Notes under the pieces: model-generated
What the model saw: only the letters and a program-made list of their open reading frames with translations
What the model was told of the DNA's origin: nothing
Databases searched by the model: none
Made by a program: the position numbers and the translations under genes
Source: Puniceicoccales bacterium
GTDB lineage: Bacteria > Verrucomicrobiota > Verrucomicrobiia > Opitutales > UBA953
NCBI GenBank assembly: GCA_031269335.1
Contig: JAISZI010000036.1
Coordinates: forward strand, 1-64,000
DNA length: 64,000 nucleotides
Direction of reading: 5' to 3'
Part shown: positions 10,094-20,148 of the stretch, in pieces
Layout of the letters: the number at the start of each line of letters is the position of its first letter
Position numbering within the stretch: the stretch's first letter is position 1

Positions 10094-10268
10094 AGCAGTG
10101 TTTTTTTACTTGTTGTGCGCGTAGCGCGTTTTGATAGGAAACTGGTTCTGGTTGGCACCCGCCACTTCCGACTTCTTCGACATCAACGAAGCAGCAGTTT
10201 CGGAACGCAGGAATCTATCCCCGCTTTGCGCGAGCCAACTCTCATTGGAATGAAAAGAAGTCGCCGTT

Positions 10269-11303
10269 TCATTGTGTTGTTTTCTTCTCGGCGGGTCCTC
10301 CGAGGTTCGCCTCCGCGACAGCCTCAACTTGCTTTTGCGTCTTCTGCCAGCTTGGGAATCTCAGGTTTTTCTCGGGGTCAAATTCCATGTTCACATCCAG
10401 TGGGTTCGGGTTTAGCCCATAATTCATCGCGAAAAAATTAGTGCGATCAAATTTTATATTCCCCTCGACTTTCCCATAAAGCGCACTTTTCACCTTTCCG
10501 TCTTTATCTAAAACGGTCCGCACTCGAATAAAAAAGTTTTGGTCGTCGCGTTCGTTAAAAAAACCGTTTTTGTCATATCCCTTTTTTAATTCGAGATTAC
10601 TTTCGTAACCTTCTTTCGGCGCGTAACGGGGCATTGGCAATTCTCCACTGTCTCTTGGCACATAACACGTCTGTATCCCGTCTCCTTTGTTTGGAAAACT
10701 TATCTTTAGGCGGTAATCATAAGGCTTTCCTGATATTTCAAAGGGAATTTTTTCTTCCAAAGTGAAAATTATGTCGCCACTTTTTCCTTTCCCGTAGGGT
10801 GCGATCCAGTCGTTCTTAAACAAATCAAATCCAATTGCAGTTTCGCGTTTGGGAATTTTCTTTCTTCCGGCTCCTCCAATGTAAGGAATCGGATTGAGCA
10901 CAGGCTTGAAAATTATCTCTATTGTCGGATTCCACGGCTCCCAGCGTCCAAGGCTTTTTTTATTGAAACAGTAGCTGTTTCGCCCATTAAGATAGTAACC
11001 CGTCGCGGCATAAGTGCCATAGTTAAATTCTCCTGTCAGACTCCTGCCTGTTAAAACCGCTTTACCCGTGCTGTCTGTCTTCGTGCTGTAGCGAGAAAGA
11101 ATGTCCTTTCCAAACCCTTCCCTGGGTTCCCAATGATGAAATGTTGACATTGAAACATCGACATTCGCCACTGGTTTTTCAAAATCATCCTTCACGATAA
11201 AGGTGATTTGCGCGGTGGGTCGGACTTCAGCCCTCACCACCATTACGGGTACGAGTATTAAACCGCACACAATGATCCACGTTTTCTTTGCTTTCTTTTT
11301 CAT
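10269..11303 (-). CDS. Secreted hypothetical protein with N-terminal Ig-like/carboxypeptidase-regulatory-like region
   Basis: Signal peptide MKKKAKKTWIIVCGLILVPVMVVRAEV; 'ITFIVKDDFEKPVANVDVSMST...TDSTGKAVLTGRS' resembles a CarboxypepD_reg-like fold. Confidence 0.6.
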   Translation of the reverse strand: MKKKAKKTWIIVCGLILVPVMVVRAEVRPTAQITFIVKDDFEKPVANVDVSMSTFHHWEPREGFGKDILSRYSTKTDSTGKAVLTGRSLTGEFNYGTYAATGYYLNGRNSYCFNKKSLGRWEPWNPTIEIIFKPVLNPIPYIGGAGRKKIPKRETAIGFDLFKNDWIAPYGKGKSGDIIFTLEEKIPFEISGKPYDYRLKISFPNKGDGIQTCYVPRDSGELPMPRYAPKEGYESNLELKKGYDKNGFFNERDDQNFFIRVRTVLDKDGKVKSALYGKVEGNIKFDRTNFFAMNYGLNPNPLDVNMEFDPEKNLRFPSWQKTQKQVEAVAEANLGGPAEKKTTQ

Positions 11304-11611
11304 TGTGTTTTCTCGTTAATTTATGGCGGTCGGAGTTGCGCGGGAGGATAAGCTGTGAGCACCGCTTGTGGCACTCCTTTTTTTGGAGGAGAGGGATTAA
11401 TTTTTACACAAGCTACCGCCCTTGGCTGGTCAGTCTTTTTTTACCGAAGCCATTCATGTTTTTCTGTGTTAAACAGCTTGATCTTTTTTGCATTACAAAC
11501 CGCATATTGTTTGGGTTGCGGCAAATTCCACACCCTGCTCTCTTAACCGTTACCTGTATGCCCCATGTGAAACGTCATTTGAGTGGAGGAACAAGAGACA
11601 CTGAACCCGTA

Positions 11612-14600
11612 TCAGAGTGAAGAGAGGGTGTTTTTTGAAAAATAGGAAGTTCGGGCGGGTAAACTACGCATTGGGCGTGTCATAGAAAGAGGGCAACGGT
11701 CTTCTATACGGCGGCGTTCCGGGAACAAATTAGGTGTTGTTTCCGCGTTGTCCAAGACGTGTTGATAGTCGAGGACTGCGCCGCTCTTGAAAGTGCCGCA
11801 AGTGGCGGCGGGATCGCTTACGAAGACGATGGCGTAATGCGTTTCGCCCGTGAGAGGCGGAGAGACATCGGTGAACTCAAAGCGTTCGGTTTTGCCAATG
11901 AGTGTTTTTTCCGTTGGGAGAAATTCGCGAGTGGGGCTGCGGTGAATTTCTGTTATTAGACCGATTGTGCGGGAAGAGCATTCCCAGTGGAGGCGGACGC
12001 CGTGGGCTGTGTGTTCAGCGTGGAGCGGTGGCATTATTTCGGGGAGAGGTTGCGGGATAATCTGGCGGCTTCGTCCGGCGATAATACCTTTGCCGACAAA
12101 TGCCGCATTGGGCATATCTACGCGGGGAGAGGCGAGGATTCGCGTGCGGGCGTCGCGGATACGCTTTAACATATTTTGATAAGCGGGGGTTTTCACGCCA
12201 TTAGTAAAAGTCACAACCGGATCGCCTTTTTGAAATTCTTTCCACGGTATCCATTTTTGCGATGGAAACTGGGAGAGGGGCTTAACTTGATGAGCATAGC
12301 CGCCTTTGAAGAGAGTCCCGCGGCTGGTAAAATTGTGGTTTACTTTTCGGGCGCGGCAAAGACCCAGACCGAAGGCTTCTTTATCCGTTTTTGCGGCGGG
12401 AGCGCGGAGGATAAGAGAAAGTTCTGGTCGTTCGAGATTCACCCAATTATCGAACCGTCGAATGTTTCCTCTGTTATCGGCATGGCACTCGGCACAACCG
12501 GCGGTCTTCATCTCGGCGGCAAGGCTTGTTTTCAGTGCAGGGTATTCGCGAATTCTGGCACCGGCGGCAGTATAATCCCATGTTCCGTAGTAAATTCCGT
12601 TGCTATCGATCCATGCGAAGAGGAGTTCGCGTTCGGCAGTGGTAAGTCCGTTAATGGAACGGTGCGGGTCTTTGGTAAGAATTTTAGCGAGCGGCGCGGC
12701 ACCGGAGCCATGAGAGTAGGGTTCAAAGATTCGGCATGACCAATTGGCAGTGCCATTCATGCAACAAATACCTGCGATGAGGTCGGCGACATATTGCTTT
12801 TCGCGGCGGGCTGTGAGTGTTTCGTAAGAGTTGCTAAAATACTCTGTCCAGCCGCCGGTGAGGTCGATGCCTCCTGCGAGCGCTTTTTCGCCGCCGTGGC
12901 AAGAGACACAGCGTCGGTCGAGGATGGGCTGGATCATGGAAGGGTAGTCAATATGTCCACCGCCCCAGCTTTCATCGACTAATTTACGAGGGACGCGGCC
13001 GCGGTGGGAGAAATTAAGCGGGGCGTTTTCGTATTCGTGGCAACCAACGCAGCTCCGTGTGACGCCCGGGGCAGCTTGAATAAAAGTTCGCATAGAGCGG
13101 ACAAGGCGATAATTTTTATCGAGGAGTTGGAAGTAAAGGGCACGTCCAGCCGGTGCTTCAAAATAAACGCTGCCATCGTTTTCGACGGGGACGATGCCGT
13201 GGTAAATTTTGGGGGACCATGCGAGAGCGGCGGAAATGGAAAAAGTCTGGTTCATCCAAGTTCCTCCCGGAGACTCGCTAACGCGGGAAGTTTCTTCTAC
13301 TACGCGCAACCATTTAACGCTATCCTTGGGGATATCGGGCATATTAGCATAGACATTTACAACGAGGAAATTTCCGGTGATTTTAGTGCGGTCAGTAGTA
13401 TCGGGAATAAGGCGTGGCGTGGGGCGGGGAGAAATGGGAATGGGGTTGTGCAGGTCTATATTAGGATCGGAATGGACGAGTGTTTTTTTACCGGTCGTGG
13501 CGTCAATGTGCATAATGGCATTGAAGTATGCATTGCTGCGTCCGCGGGACCTGGTTCTTGGTGCATTTGGAGAAGTTGGCAAGCCACTGTAGAGAATGGA
13601 AGAGGGAGAGAGCGGCCACGGGTCGCAAGATTCGCCTTGGTCGTAAGTTGGGCGATTCGGGTGTTCGAGGTTTTTGATGGCAGCCGGGTTATTCTTGCCT
13701 AATGATGAATTGACAATAGCAATGGAACCGCGCGGTTTGGAGTTGTGCGGTGTAAATGTAGCGACGACGTGGTTATCTGTTCCGGGAATAGGTTTCGCCT
13801 GTAGGACTGCTTCGGGGAAAACCATATTGTTTGCATAAAAAGCAGTTTCGTTAGTGCCAGAGGGATTTACGGTCCAGAGCGACTGGATTGTGAGTGCGTT
13901 TTTATCTATGTATTCCCAACGCCCGAAGAGGATACGACCGTCGGGCATTACAACGGGGTCAAATTCGGTAACGTTGTTAACGGAAATAGTATGAATATCG
14001 GACCCATCTGCATTGGCGACGTGAAGGATGGAGACGCCATTGTTGGCGCAGGGGACGAGACCGGAATAGCGTGTGGAGCAGAAGACGATACGACCATCGG
14101 GTAAATAAGACGGTTTAACGTCATGGTGACCACCCCCGCCGCCCTTGTAGGGATTGCCGTTGCGGTCGAGATTAGTGACTTGACGCAGACCGGTGCCGTC
14201 GAGTTTTATTTCGTAAATAGTGGAGTTGCCGCGGGGAGTTGCCTTGTGGCAAAAGAGGATTTTTTTTGCGTCGAAAGACAGGCTCGGATCGAAATAAATT
14301 CCCGGACCAAGTGTTACCGGGGTCGTGGGGTCAATGACCGGGCGGACGCGATGTTTTTCTGCGGGGTCGGCAGGATTTTCGAGGATGTAAATACCGCCAC
14401 CTGGCCGCCATTGATAGAAAGTGTCGTATATGTGTATTCCCTGGTAATTTTGGCGTTTAGTGAAGAGGATAGGGATATTGGGGAAAGGCTGAATTGGCGT
14501 GGATTGTTCCATCTTTACACCGGTCGGCGCAGCGGTGGCAGTGGCGTGAAATGCCGTGCCGGTGAAAAGCATGGAACACCCGCAAAACATGGCTGTAACA

Positions 14601-14662
14601 ATGGCATTGCTGGCAGTTTTGATGTCTGTGCGGAGAGATATGATAAACGTTTTCGATTTCAT
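11612..14662 (-). CDS. PD40 (WD40-like) beta-propeller protein with several CxxCH haem-binding motifs, HzsA-like
   Basis: 'SFDAKKILFCHKATPRGNSTIYEIKLDGTGLRQVTNL', 'YLPDGRIVFCSTRY' PD40 repeats; CVGCH, CVSCH and CAECH motifs; similar in kind to hydrazine-synthase-alpha-like proteins common in PVC bacteria. Confidence 0.7.
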   Translation of the reverse strand: MKSKTFIISLRTDIKTASNAIVTAMFCGCSMLFTGTAFHATATAAPTGVKMEQSTPIQPFPNIPILFTKRQNYQGIHIYDTFYQWRPGGGIYILENPADPAEKHRVRPVIDPTTPVTLGPGIYFDPSLSFDAKKILFCHKATPRGNSTIYEIKLDGTGLRQVTNLDRNGNPYKGGGGGHHDVKPSYLPDGRIVFCSTRYSGLVPCANNGVSILHVANADGSDIHTISVNNVTEFDPVVMPDGRILFGRWEYIDKNALTIQSLWTVNPSGTNETAFYANNMVFPEAVLQAKPIPGTDNHVVATFTPHNSKPRGSIAIVNSSLGKNNPAAIKNLEHPNRPTYDQGESCDPWPLSPSSILYSGLPTSPNAPRTRSRGRSNAYFNAIMHIDATTGKKTLVHSDPNIDLHNPIPISPRPTPRLIPDTTDRTKITGNFLVVNVYANMPDIPKDSVKWLRVVEETSRVSESPGGTWMNQTFSISAALAWSPKIYHGIVPVENDGSVYFEAPAGRALYFQLLDKNYRLVRSMRTFIQAAPGVTRSCVGCHEYENAPLNFSHRGRVPRKLVDESWGGGHIDYPSMIQPILDRRCVSCHGGEKALAGGIDLTGGWTEYFSNSYETLTARREKQYVADLIAGICCMNGTANWSCRIFEPYSHGSGAAPLAKILTKDPHRSINGLTTAERELLFAWIDSNGIYYGTWDYTAAGARIREYPALKTSLAAEMKTAGCAECHADNRGNIRRFDNWVNLERPELSLILRAPAAKTDKEAFGLGLCRARKVNHNFTSRGTLFKGGYAHQVKPLSQFPSQKWIPWKEFQKGDPVVTFTNGVKTPAYQNMLKRIRDARTRILASPRVDMPNAAFVGKGIIAGRSRQIIPQPLPEIMPPLHAEHTAHGVRLHWECSSRTIGLITEIHRSPTREFLPTEKTLIGKTERFEFTDVSPPLTGETHYAIVFVSDPAATCGTFKSGAVLDYQHVLDNAETTPNLFPERRRIEDRCPLSMTRPMRSLPARTSYFSKNTLSSL

Positions 14663-14712
14663 GTTAGGAAGAGGAGTGCATGTCTCGTTTATGGTTTTTG
14701 GTTAGTCAGCCA

Positions 14713-16044
14713 CTATTTAACGAGTGTTTTAATTTCAACATTTCGGAACACTACCGGGTCGTTGTGACCGGCGAAACCGAAATGTCCTTCTTTGCGGTCT
14801 TTGCCGCGTGGTTTTTTGCCCATAAACTTGGTCACGGTTGAAAGGTTTGCGTTGAGGATAGGCGTGCCGTTCAGCTCTACTTTTATCGTTGGACCGACGA
14901 CAAAAATCTCTTGATAATTCCACTCACCGGAGGGGCGTTGATAGCCACGTTGAGCGGCGACCATACCGTAGGCGGAACCGTGTGCTTGGCGGGGATCAAT
15001 TTTATGGCGGGTCACTTTTTCGTAGTCGTCGGAGAGAATCTGCAATTCGCACATGCCCTCGTAGGCGGTGTCGCCTCTCCCTGGGTAACGAATTGCGAGT
15101 CCGTTATTGGCACCGGGAGGGAGTTGAAATTCTATACGTGCGACGAAGTCGGAAAACCTTTCTTTGGTGTAGAGAGTGCCGCCTTTTTTTCGTTGCCAAA
15201 CAAGGGTGCCGTTTTCGACTCGCACGGCGTCGGTGGCACCTGCCCAGTCATCGAGGTTTTTGCCGTTGAAAATGGGGCGGAAGCCAGTGTTGTTACGTTC
15301 ACGCAACCGTTTGATCGCTTCTTCGTTGCCGATTTCGCGCACGTAGATATTGCGCCAACGGATTTCGGAACCATGAGTTTGCAACTGTATCGGGCCGCGT
15401 GCCGGCACAGGCAATTTGCGGTTATAGTAATTTTCCATAATTGCGCCATTGACCGTCTGTTTATCGTTGAGCCAAACCCACACGCGAGAACCGATCATGA
15501 TGACGCGCAAGAGATTCCATTCACCAAAAGGTTTATCGGCGAAAACGAGCGGGTCCTTGCCGGGTGCCCCCGGGCTATTGTTCCAGAGACCGCCGGAACC
15601 CTTTTTCGCGCCGTTTCTAAATTCCCGCGGATTGGTGGGGTCCCAGATTTGCACCTGCGGGCAACCGCGCAGGTAAACCCCGCTATCGCCGCGTGGAAGT
15701 GACTTGTATTCAAGGAGAAGCTCGAAGTCTCCGTAGTATTTGTCGGTGGTCAGGAACAGACCGCGTCCGTCGTTGACGAGTTCGCCATTTTTGACGCGCC
15801 AGTGGGCGCGGATATCGGCGAGCGAGGCATCGCGTTTTTTCGCGAACGCGTCCGGCGGGAGAGCCATGTAGCGGCGCGGGTCTTCGGTCGAAGCACCCCA
15901 CCAACCATTGAGGTCAAGGCCGTTAAAGAGAGCCGTGAAGCCTTCGGGAGGCGACGGCGGCGGCGTCTGAGCGGAGGTCACAGGTGCAAGCACCGCGATG
16001 GCGATGGCAGCCAGCACGGTAGTCCAAGATGTGTGTGTTTTCAT
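14713..16044 (-). CDS. Double DUF1080 (3-keto-disaccharide hydrolase-like) secreted protein
   Basis: 'GFTALFNGLDLNGWWG' and 'GFRPIFNGKNLDDWAGA' start two DUF1080 domains; 'RGDSGVYLRGCPQVQIWDP' and 'GHFGFAGHNDPVVFRNVEIK' are characteristic. Confidence 0.85.
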   Translation of the reverse strand: MKTHTSWTTVLAAIAIAVLAPVTSAQTPPPSPPEGFTALFNGLDLNGWWGASTEDPRRYMALPPDAFAKKRDASLADIRAHWRVKNGELVNDGRGLFLTTDKYYGDFELLLEYKSLPRGDSGVYLRGCPQVQIWDPTNPREFRNGAKKGSGGLWNNSPGAPGKDPLVFADKPFGEWNLLRVIMIGSRVWVWLNDKQTVNGAIMENYYNRKLPVPARGPIQLQTHGSEIRWRNIYVREIGNEEAIKRLRERNNTGFRPIFNGKNLDDWAGATDAVRVENGTLVWQRKKGGTLYTKERFSDFVARIEFQLPPGANNGLAIRYPGRGDTAYEGMCELQILSDDYEKVTRHKIDPRQAHGSAYGMVAAQRGYQRPSGEWNYQEIFVVGPTIKVELNGTPILNANLSTVTKFMGKKPRGKDRKEGHFGFAGHNDPVVFRNVEIKTLVK

Positions 16045-16243
16045 GAGAGGCGTGTGGTCGAGCGGGCGGACATGGAGGAAATGGAAATGTTCCGGTGGCA
16101 GCAGAATTATTTTTGGACGGCGGCGTATTTGGGTCGAGGTCGTCGGATTTTTGGGGGAACGGCGGCGGCAATCATTGGTGCGGCTTCGAGCATGTGGGAG
16201 CTGTTCAAGGTGAAAATTTCTGTGGTGGCCATAAAAAAGCGTT

Positions 16244-19200
16244 TTACGGTCTTGCGAACCAGTTTGCGGATTGGACAGTTCGCTGGCGTTCTTCGCGTTC
16301 GTCTGGAAGATGTCCCTTGAACCAAACTTTGGCGTGAAAATTCAACGGCTTACCGGAAGGCAGAGCGGAAATAGGTTGCGAGCGGAGTGCGAGCGGAGTG
16401 GTGGTGCGGACGGCGGTTTCGGCATGTTCGTGGCAGCCGATACAGCCTTTGTTTTCGCCGGGGCGGACATTCATCCAAACCAATTGGTTGCCGACTACAT
16501 TGCGGTCACTATCTAAAACCTGCAGCGCAATAAACCTGTCTGCCGGGACATCTATGGCGAAGGAACCATCGACTGCCAACGGGATAATTCCGATATCGCG
16601 CCCAAAAGCACCGCCATGATTTTTCCATGCCCGTTCTTTTGGCGTCGTCTGTGTGGCATGGCGAGTCACCTGAGGCAATCCTTCTACAATGCGCAGCAAC
16701 TTACCCGACTCCCGCGTCCGCGCTTCTTGTGAATAAAAAACGGACTGTGAATAGAGTGTCCCCGTAAATTGCGACCCCCGTGTGAGTGGATTTTCTGGAA
16801 TAACCGGCGGGACGGTGCGCGGGTGCAGTGCACGCGCCTCATAACATGAATATTTTTCGTCTTTGTAAAGGAGCTGCAAATTACCTGTTGCGACATCCAT
16901 TGTATAAATTCCCAACGCGACGGGGTCTTTCGGGAACTGCGAATTTTCCATTACCTTATTTTTCTTTCCTGCGGCGACGAGCAGCGTTTTTGGGTCGAGC
17001 CGGATAGCGGTTGTGATTACCATTTTATCGTTGCCGCCTTTGCGGAGAAACTGGTTGCGGAGCAATTGTTCGCCATAGCGTCCTTGCGTGAGGACGGGAC
17101 CTGCCGGGGTTGTGAGTAAAATTTTATTTGTAGAAAAAGGTTGCGGTTGCGTGAGGCGCAAGAGACGGTGGCGTCCGCCTGCTACACCACCGGCAAACCA
17201 GCCGCCATAACCCCCGTGGATTTTTCTCCAAAACGCTCTGCGTTCTGGTCCATAAATAGTGCGGGCTTGGGTGCCATCGGAGCGAATGGCGAGGAGGTTG
17301 TATTCGGTCTTCATTCGGGAATAAAATAATTCTAATCGCGTAATTAAAACACTCCCGTCGTCGGAGACGGATGGTTCCGAATCGCGTCCGAAGTTAAAAC
17401 CGACGACTTGGATATCTTGCCCGTCGGGAGTCATTGTGCTCAAACCAGTTGAAAGATAGCCGTGGTATTCATCGCGTGTTCCGAGTCGTGTTGAAGAAAA
17501 AGCGATTCGTCCGTTGGGCAACTCGACGGGCTGGACGTCGTGATAGGGACCGAATGTAATTTGGCGCAGATTGGAACCGTCTGTTTGGATACGAAAAACA
17601 TGCCACCACGGAGATGTTCTTTCCCGACGCGAAAACCATACTGTTTTAGCGTCAAAAGAAACTTCACAATCGGCGATAAAACCATCTGTAAAATTGGTTA
17701 ATGGTTTTACGACAGGTGCGCCGTTTGAGACATCGAGAATGTAGAGGTTATTACCCGGTCTGTAAGTGGGACCGCTGTCGGTTGTTGAGTAGGCTTGCCG
17801 CCAACTATCCATCTGAAAAGGGTTGTTATTAGGAACAATATCGCCTTTAATAAATACGAATTTTGTCGCACGTCCGTAAACCTCGGACGGATTGACAACC
17901 GGGACGGAAACCTCTGGGGCGGGCGAGCGTGGAAGCGGCTCAATACCGTTTCGCCAGAGCGATTCTCGCGCCGCCATTCTTACGCTGTGAAAGGGGTGTT
18001 TTAACTCTGCTGTCTGCAGTGCTGCCAACGCCTTTTCGGAACCGATTTGCCCTAACGCGAGCGCAGCTCTGTGGCGAATGCCGAGTGAATTTTTATCATC
18101 GTTAAGAATGCGGATAAGAATGGGGACAGATTCTACGTCGCGAAAGCCGCCGAGTGCCATAATCAGTGCTTCGCGGTCTCGCGGAGTTGGGTCGTTGAAT
18201 TCATCTTGCCCTTGGGCTTGAACATTATAGGGAGGCGGTGAAAACTCGCCGTAATCGCCTTCGCGTTTGGAGCGATCGAGACGCGTCCGGATAGCGGGGA
18301 CGGCACTTTTATCGCCGGTGAACAACAATGTTTTCGCTGCGTTAATGCGGACCCAGTGGTTAGGGTGTTCCAATAGCGGAATAATTTTTGGCAGTTCGGC
18401 GGGATCGCGGCAGAGCGTCAGCAGTAAATTTGAATTATACGAAGTATTCACAGGCAGTGGAAAAGGACGAGAAAAGGGAATTGGCGAAACAAAAAATTGG
18501 ACGGAGCCTTGGTCTGTTTTACGGCTGGCGCAGACTCCGGTTTTAGATGAAAACTGTGTAAAGTTGCCATTAAGTTTGTAGTGAATAACGCTGAAAGCGT
18601 GCGTATGAAGACCGCGGTTGAAAATTTCTTTACCGATGCGAAGGTCCGGGAAAGCTGCGCTGGAATTTTGTTTAAGTTTGTCGTATTGTTGTTCGGCGAA
18701 AACCGGTTGCATCTCGTCAAGATAAATTATTTTTCCGGTTTTATCAATCAATTTGGCTTCCGCCCAATTCGCTCTGTCCATCGAAGAATTTTCCACGTTA
18801 TCCACGATCAGATAAAGATCGTTCCATCCGGAAACATCACAAGCGAGGTGAAACGCTTTGTCTCCTCCGCGCAGCACAGGGCTGTGGCTTGCTGCTTGGT
18901 TGAATAAATTTTTGCGGTATATATTAACTGGTGTTGGTCGCTTTGGGGAGATCGGAGCTTGGAGCGCGTTAAACGCATGTTTGAGCAGGTTGTCTTTTTC
19001 GCCGGATCGGGTGAGCAGGGAGCGGAAGATTTTTTGGAATGGTTCTTCTTCATAAAACACAAGGCGGTCTATATCAAGTGGAATTTGTTTAGCGATAAGG
19101 GGAGAGATTTGTTTTAGTTTATCAATAAGTTGCTGGTCATCGAAAGGAATCCGTGAGAGTGAAAACAAAATTGCGTAAACGGAGGATAAAATACGGTCAC

Positions 19201-20101
19201 GCGCATCGAGGTGCGGGTGATCGGTTGAATGCGTCGCTGGCGCACATAAACTTACTTCATTTTCGAGGTCGCTATCATTAACATTTCTTGCGTGGGGCGG
19301 GAAGACTTCCATCAGGATCAAGGCTGCTTTTTTACCGCCGAAGTCGCCCAAGGCGTCTGCGGCATAACGCGTCCATTGCGGGTTGCGTAAAAAGTCGCTT
19401 AACGCAGCAAACGCCTCTGGTGAAGAGGAACGTCCTAAAGTGCGCAGTGCAGTTTGGACGCGGACTTTTGCGTCGCTGTTTTTCTCGTCGCGAATTTTTC
19501 TCCAGGGTTCGATGGATTTGGCGATGAGTTTTGTGGTTTCGTTGTTTACACCTAAAGCACCTGCGGCGCGCAATGCCCGTATTGCGTCGTTATGATCAGG
19601 CGAAACGATTGCTGTTAAAATTTGTTTTGGGATTTTGTTAATTGGCAATGATTCGATGTAAAGTTTCCATTCATTTTCGGATTGTTTTCGGGAGGCGGTA
19701 TCTGCCAAGGCGTTGAAGTTTATTTTCGCGCCGGTCAGATTTTCAAGTGCGATTGCTGCGGATTGGCGCACCGCCCAATCTGGATCGCTTAATCGTTGGC
19801 ACAGCGGTTTTAACGCTAAACGGCTTCCGCACCATGCGAGCGATAAAGCGGCGTTGCGGCGCACTTCCGTTGCCTGGTCGGAGAGTGCGTTTATGAGAAC
19901 GTTTTCTGCTTTATATGCTCGCATATAGCCGAGAGCTTCCGCCGCTCTCGCCCGTTCGGCAGTATTTTGCGAACTGGTTAAAGCACGCGTCTTTTCGCGC
20001 ACTTCATCTTCAAAAGGATTATCCGCGCCGTAGAAGGTGAGTGCGTTAACGCAGAGAAATAAAAAGAATAGCACCGGGTATTTTTTACGAAGAGTTTTCA
20101 T
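16244..20101 (-). CDS. HEAT-repeat + PD40 propeller protein with a C-terminal CxxCH motif (HzsA-like)
   Basis: N-terminal HEAT-like repeats ('ALSDQATEVRRNAALSLAWCG', 'LSDPDWAVRQSAAIALENL'); PD40 'DCEVSFDAKTVWFSRRERTSPWWHVFRIQTDGSNLRQITFG'; 'CIGCHEHAE' near the C-terminus. Confidence 0.75.
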   Translation of the reverse strand: MKTLRKKYPVLFFLFLCVNALTFYGADNPFEDEVREKTRALTSSQNTAERARAAEALGYMRAYKAENVLINALSDQATEVRRNAALSLAWCGSRLALKPLCQRLSDPDWAVRQSAAIALENLTGAKINFNALADTASRKQSENEWKLYIESLPINKIPKQILTAIVSPDHNDAIRALRAAGALGVNNETTKLIAKSIEPWRKIRDEKNSDAKVRVQTALRTLGRSSSPEAFAALSDFLRNPQWTRYAADALGDFGGKKAALILMEVFPPHARNVNDSDLENEVSLCAPATHSTDHPHLDARDRILSSVYAILFSLSRIPFDDQQLIDKLKQISPLIAKQIPLDIDRLVFYEEEPFQKIFRSLLTRSGEKDNLLKHAFNALQAPISPKRPTPVNIYRKNLFNQAASHSPVLRGGDKAFHLACDVSGWNDLYLIVDNVENSSMDRANWAEAKLIDKTGKIIYLDEMQPVFAEQQYDKLKQNSSAAFPDLRIGKEIFNRGLHTHAFSVIHYKLNGNFTQFSSKTGVCASRKTDQGSVQFFVSPIPFSRPFPLPVNTSYNSNLLLTLCRDPAELPKIIPLLEHPNHWVRINAAKTLLFTGDKSAVPAIRTRLDRSKREGDYGEFSPPPYNVQAQGQDEFNDPTPRDREALIMALGGFRDVESVPILIRILNDDKNSLGIRHRAALALGQIGSEKALAALQTAELKHPFHSVRMAARESLWRNGIEPLPRSPAPEVSVPVVNPSEVYGRATKFVFIKGDIVPNNNPFQMDSWRQAYSTTDSGPTYRPGNNLYILDVSNGAPVVKPLTNFTDGFIADCEVSFDAKTVWFSRRERTSPWWHVFRIQTDGSNLRQITFGPYHDVQPVELPNGRIAFSSTRLGTRDEYHGYLSTGLSTMTPDGQDIQVVGFNFGRDSEPSVSDDGSVLITRLELFYSRMKTEYNLLAIRSDGTQARTIYGPERRAFWRKIHGGYGGWFAGGVAGGRHRLLRLTQPQPFSTNKILLTTPAGPVLTQGRYGEQLLRNQFLRKGGNDKMVITTAIRLDPKTLLVAAGKKNKVMENSQFPKDPVALGIYTMDVATGNLQLLYKDEKYSCYEARALHPRTVPPVIPENPLTRGSQFTGTLYSQSVFYSQEARTRESGKLLRIVEGLPQVTRHATQTTPKERAWKNHGGAFGRDIGIIPLAVDGSFAIDVPADRFIALQVLDSDRNVVGNQLVWMNVRPGENKGCIGCHEHAETAVRTTTPLALRSQPISALPSGKPLNFHAKVWFKGHLPDEREERQRTVQSANWFARP

Positions 20102-20148
20102 TTTTACCGAGCGTTTTTTTTGAGTGAGATCAAAGCGTTATTAAGACG

